From JAQBFJ01 sp032123435 (GTDB taxonomy: Bacteria > Verrucomicrobiota > Kiritimatiellia > UBA8416 > JAQBFJ01): 8,512 nt of DNA. Where the stretch lies: NCBI GenBank assembly GCA_032123435.1, contig JAQBFJ010000195.1, forward strand, positions 1 through 8,512, given 5' to 3'. Of this stretch, positions 6,960 to 8,512 are shown in pieces (position 1 is the stretch's first letter; the number at the start of each line of letters is the position of its first letter). Below the pieces are notes generated by a model, which was not told the DNA's origin, made no database searches, and worked only from the letters and a program-made list of their open reading frames with translations. Made by a program: the position numbers and the translations under genes.

Positions 6960-7026
6960 TTTTTAAGAATAAACATTAGATTTAGATTCACTCTTTTGAA
7001 ATGGTGGAAGACACAGAGGAAAAGCT

Positions 7027-7539
7027 ATGAAACCCATAACACATGAAGAAATTCAGGAGAGCGTTGACTTAGTGCATAATATGTCGGAGAGCGAAACGCG
7101 CAAGTTTATGAAACGCATGAGTAAGGAGCAACCATATATTCAAATCTATGTGGCTGCGATCTGCGAGCGAGGTGAGTTTGATGACGACAATGATGCCGAT
7201 GCTTTCGCGAACCTTGCCAGTATCATCTGGCATGCAATGTGCAAGGCTGTCGGTGGTGGTCTCGCAAAGGTTAAATCGCAGGAAATCGACAAGAGTGAAG
7301 CGAAGATGATGAAGCTTTATGAATACGCGGAAGGTAAAGCCGAGTCTGAATGGCCTGACATGGTTTCCGCATGGATGGAAGGCTTTAATCAGCGGCCCTT
7401 ACTGGAATTTCTGCTGCAATCTCTGATGTCGCCGGAGAATCCATATCAGGTTACACCTGATGGCAGTGGCCTAATCTTTACATACCTGAAAGTAATCATT
7501 GATTGTCTCGACAATGCGGCTATCCATAGGAGTCTTTAA
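7027..7539 (+). CDS. Hypothetical helical protein, first gene of a two-gene unit
   Basis: This 170-residue acidic protein has no signal peptide or membrane helix and reads as almost entirely alpha-helical. I cannot assign a family. Two similar segments stand out: QPYIQIYVAAI (35-45) and QRPLLEFLLQSLM (122-134), each a Gln-Pro-type turn leading into a hydrophobic helix, which may reflect an internal duplication. An acidic stretch DDDNDAD (52-58) follows the first. AGAGGA at 7015-7020 lies six bases before the ATG, a good ribosome binding site that fixes the start. The gene stops one base before the next start, and AGGAG for that gene lies inside its last codons, so the two are coupled and probably act together. 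Possible roles are an adaptor or partner of the downstream zinc protein; this is inference from position only. Confidence 0.75.
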   Translation: MKPITHEEIQESVDLVHNMSESETRKFMKRMSKEQPYIQIYVAAICERGEFDDDNDADAFANLASIIWHAMCKAVGGGLAKVKSQEIDKSEAKMMKLYEYAEGKAESEWPDMVSAWMEGFNQRPLLEFLLQSLMSPENPYQVTPDGSGLIFTYLKVIIDCLDNAAIHRSL

Positions 7540-7540
7540 T

Positions 7541-8512
7541 ATGCCTGAGAAAAACCAGCAATCGGTCGGTCAATGTATGATATGCAGGAAAACTGTAAGC
7601 AAGGGGCAGATGACGCGACACACCAAGAAGTGTATCGAACAGAATACAAAGAATGACGGCCAGTCCATAACACTGTTTCACCTGATAATTGAAGGAAAAT
7701 ATCTTCCGATGTATTGGCTTCATGTTGAGATTCCCGGGGCCATGACGTTGGCAGATTTGGATTCGTTTCTTCGCGACATCTGGCTTGAATGCTGTGGACA
7801 CTTGAGTTGTTTTACGATCGATGAACAATGTTACTCCGTTTGTCCGGCTGAGGACATGTTATTCGGGCCGCGGGAAAAAAACATGAACAAGAAGATATAC
7901 AATATCCTGCGCCAGGGGACCAAGTTCCAGCATGAATACGACTATGGATCCACAACCGACTTGAAATTGCGTGTTGTGGATATCCGCAAACGAGAAGTCA
8001 AGAAACCGGAGGTTACTTTGCTCGCGCGAAACGAGCCTCCGGAATTGATGTGCGCAAAATGCGGCAAGCCTGCCACGCAGATACGGGCGACTGGGTGGGG
8101 AATGGATCTGAACGCTCTGTATTGCAATGATTGTATAGGCAATGACGATGAAGAAGAGATGTTTCTCCCGCTGGTGAATTCGCCACGTACGGGAGTTTGC
8201 GGATATTGCGGGCCGGAATCTATGGGTAATCAAGTTTTGCTTCAGGAAGAAAATGTACTCCTTGATCCTGAAATAGAGCATCAGGAACTGATTGACGAAA
8301 GACCTGGAGGCGAAACAGACATCAACTCCTGGCGGCGTCTGTATGCCGCGGCTGACCAAATCAAGAAACTCGCTCCATGGCAATGGATGGAGGAAACAAC
8401 CATATTCGGGGTGCAGTTTCCCGGAACTGATGAGATTGGCTACGTCAGTGTAATGGGCAACATTGAAGAACACTATGCAGTCTCCGTCTATCTCGGTGAT
8501 GAAGCGTTGAAC
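7541..8512 (+). CDS. Zinc-finger protein resembling the pRiA4b ORF-3 family with an extra C-terminal domain, 3' partial
   Basis: The frame is open from ATG 7541 to the window end (324 residues, no stop), with AGGAG at 7528-7532 as ribosome binding site. Residues 12-31 form a C-x2-C-x11-H-x3-C zinc finger. Residues about 43-148 look like the plasmid pRiA4b ORF-3 family: LFHLIIEGKYLPMYWLHVEI, then a TLADLDSFLRDIW helix, GHLSCFTI, and FQHEYDYGSTTDLKLRV (129-145). A second Cys cluster follows, CAKC (171-174) and CNDC (195-198), like a zinc ribbon, plus CGYC (220-223). From about W264 a new domain starts (WRRLYAAADQIKKLAPWQWM, then FGVQFPGTDEIGYVSVMG), similar to an uncharacterised DUF7309/DUF6930-type module as I recall it. 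The molecular function of these families is not established; nucleic-acid or protein binding is plausible given the zinc sites. Downstream sequence is missing, so the length is unknown. Confidence 0.8.
   Translation, partial: MPEKNQQSVGQCMICRKTVSKGQMTRHTKKCIEQNTKNDGQSITLFHLIIEGKYLPMYWLHVEIPGAMTLADLDSFLRDIWLECCGHLSCFTIDEQCYSVCPAEDMLFGPREKNMNKKIYNILRQGTKFQHEYDYGSTTDLKLRVVDIRKREVKKPEVTLLARNEPPELMCAKCGKPATQIRATGWGMDLNALYCNDCIGNDDEEEMFLPLVNSPRTGVCGYCGPESMGNQVLLQEENVLLDPEIEHQELIDERPGGETDINSWRRLYAAADQIKKLAPWQWMEETTIFGVQFPGTDEIGYVSVMGNIEEHYAVSVYLGDEALN

Larger units (their letters stand above)
6631..7026. other. 396-base divergent intergenic region with structured GC-rich island
   Basis: This spacer lies between the fucosidase (minus) and the 170-residue protein gene (plus). 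Flanks are AT-rich, while about 6778-6884 is markedly GC-richer. It contains inverted repeats at 6635-6640/6723-6728 and 6713-6720/6789-6796, an imperfect stem at 6778-6814, a stem followed by T6 at 6851-6890, a possible 56-codon minus-strand ORF at 6753-6923 and a rightward promoter candidate at 6931-6959. I see no tRNA and no rRNA piece. Whether the island is a leader, a small RNA or a dispersed repeat cannot be decided from one copy. Confidence 0.55.

Noticed and set aside
7520..7828. 102-codon minus-strand open frame
   Set aside because: It spans the junction of two well-supported plus-strand genes and shows no recognisable motif; it is a shadow frame.
7859..8473. 204-codon minus-strand open frame
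   Set aside because: It lies wholly antisense to the zinc-finger gene, which has a good ribosome binding site, continuous frame and clear motifs. The antisense translation shows no domain and has no convincing ribosome binding site.
1..8512. CRISPR array, insertion sequence or transposase
   Set aside because: No regularly spaced direct repeats, terminal inverted repeats around a transposase or transposase motifs were seen.

Overview
The window looks like a piece of a bacterial chromosome or draft contig of moderate G+C. Most genes have recognisable Shine-Dalgarno sequences. The content is a surface-polysaccharide glycosyltransferase cluster, a GH29 alpha-L-fucosidase, and an unrelated accessory gene pair. 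No ribosomal RNA, tRNA or taxonomic marker gene is present. A Lentisphaerota/Kiritimatiellota/Verrucomicrobiota-type organism is my best guess, because those groups are rich in fucosidases and glycosyltransferases, but this is weak inference.

Region 1 (1-5346) holds four glycosyltransferase genes. The first is a tandem two-domain GT2 protein whose 5' end lies outside the window. It overlaps the next gene, a GT-B fold GT4-type enzyme, by ATGA, so these two are translationally coupled. A polyprenyl-phosphate sugar synthase-like GT2 with two C-terminal membrane helices follows on the minus strand, converging with them. Across a 136-base divergent, AT-rich spacer comes a second GT4-like gene on the plus strand. 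Together they fit assembly of a lipid-linked surface glycan (O-antigen, exopolysaccharide or capsule): the membrane GT2 could charge a lipid carrier and the soluble enzymes could add sugars. No polymerase, flippase or sugar-nucleotide gene is in view, so the glycan cannot be named.

Region 2 (5362-6630) is a minus-strand GH29 alpha-L-fucosidase with no visible signal peptide, converging on the last glycosyltransferase with a 15-base gap.

Region 3 (6631-7026) is a 396-base spacer between divergent genes. It is not empty. It holds a strong Shine-Dalgarno for the fucosidase that can pair with an upstream sequence, several inverted repeats, a GC-rich structured island with a hairpin-plus-T6 on the plus strand, a possible 56-codon ORF on the minus strand with its own Shine-Dalgarno, and a plausible sigma70-type promoter reading rightward.

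Region 4 (7027-8512) is a tight two-gene unit separated by one base. A 170-residue helical protein of no family I can name is followed by a zinc-finger protein that resembles the plasmid pRiA4b ORF-3 family and carries a further C-terminal domain. The second gene runs off the right edge. This pair is the least explained coding content in the window and the best candidate for an undescribed system.
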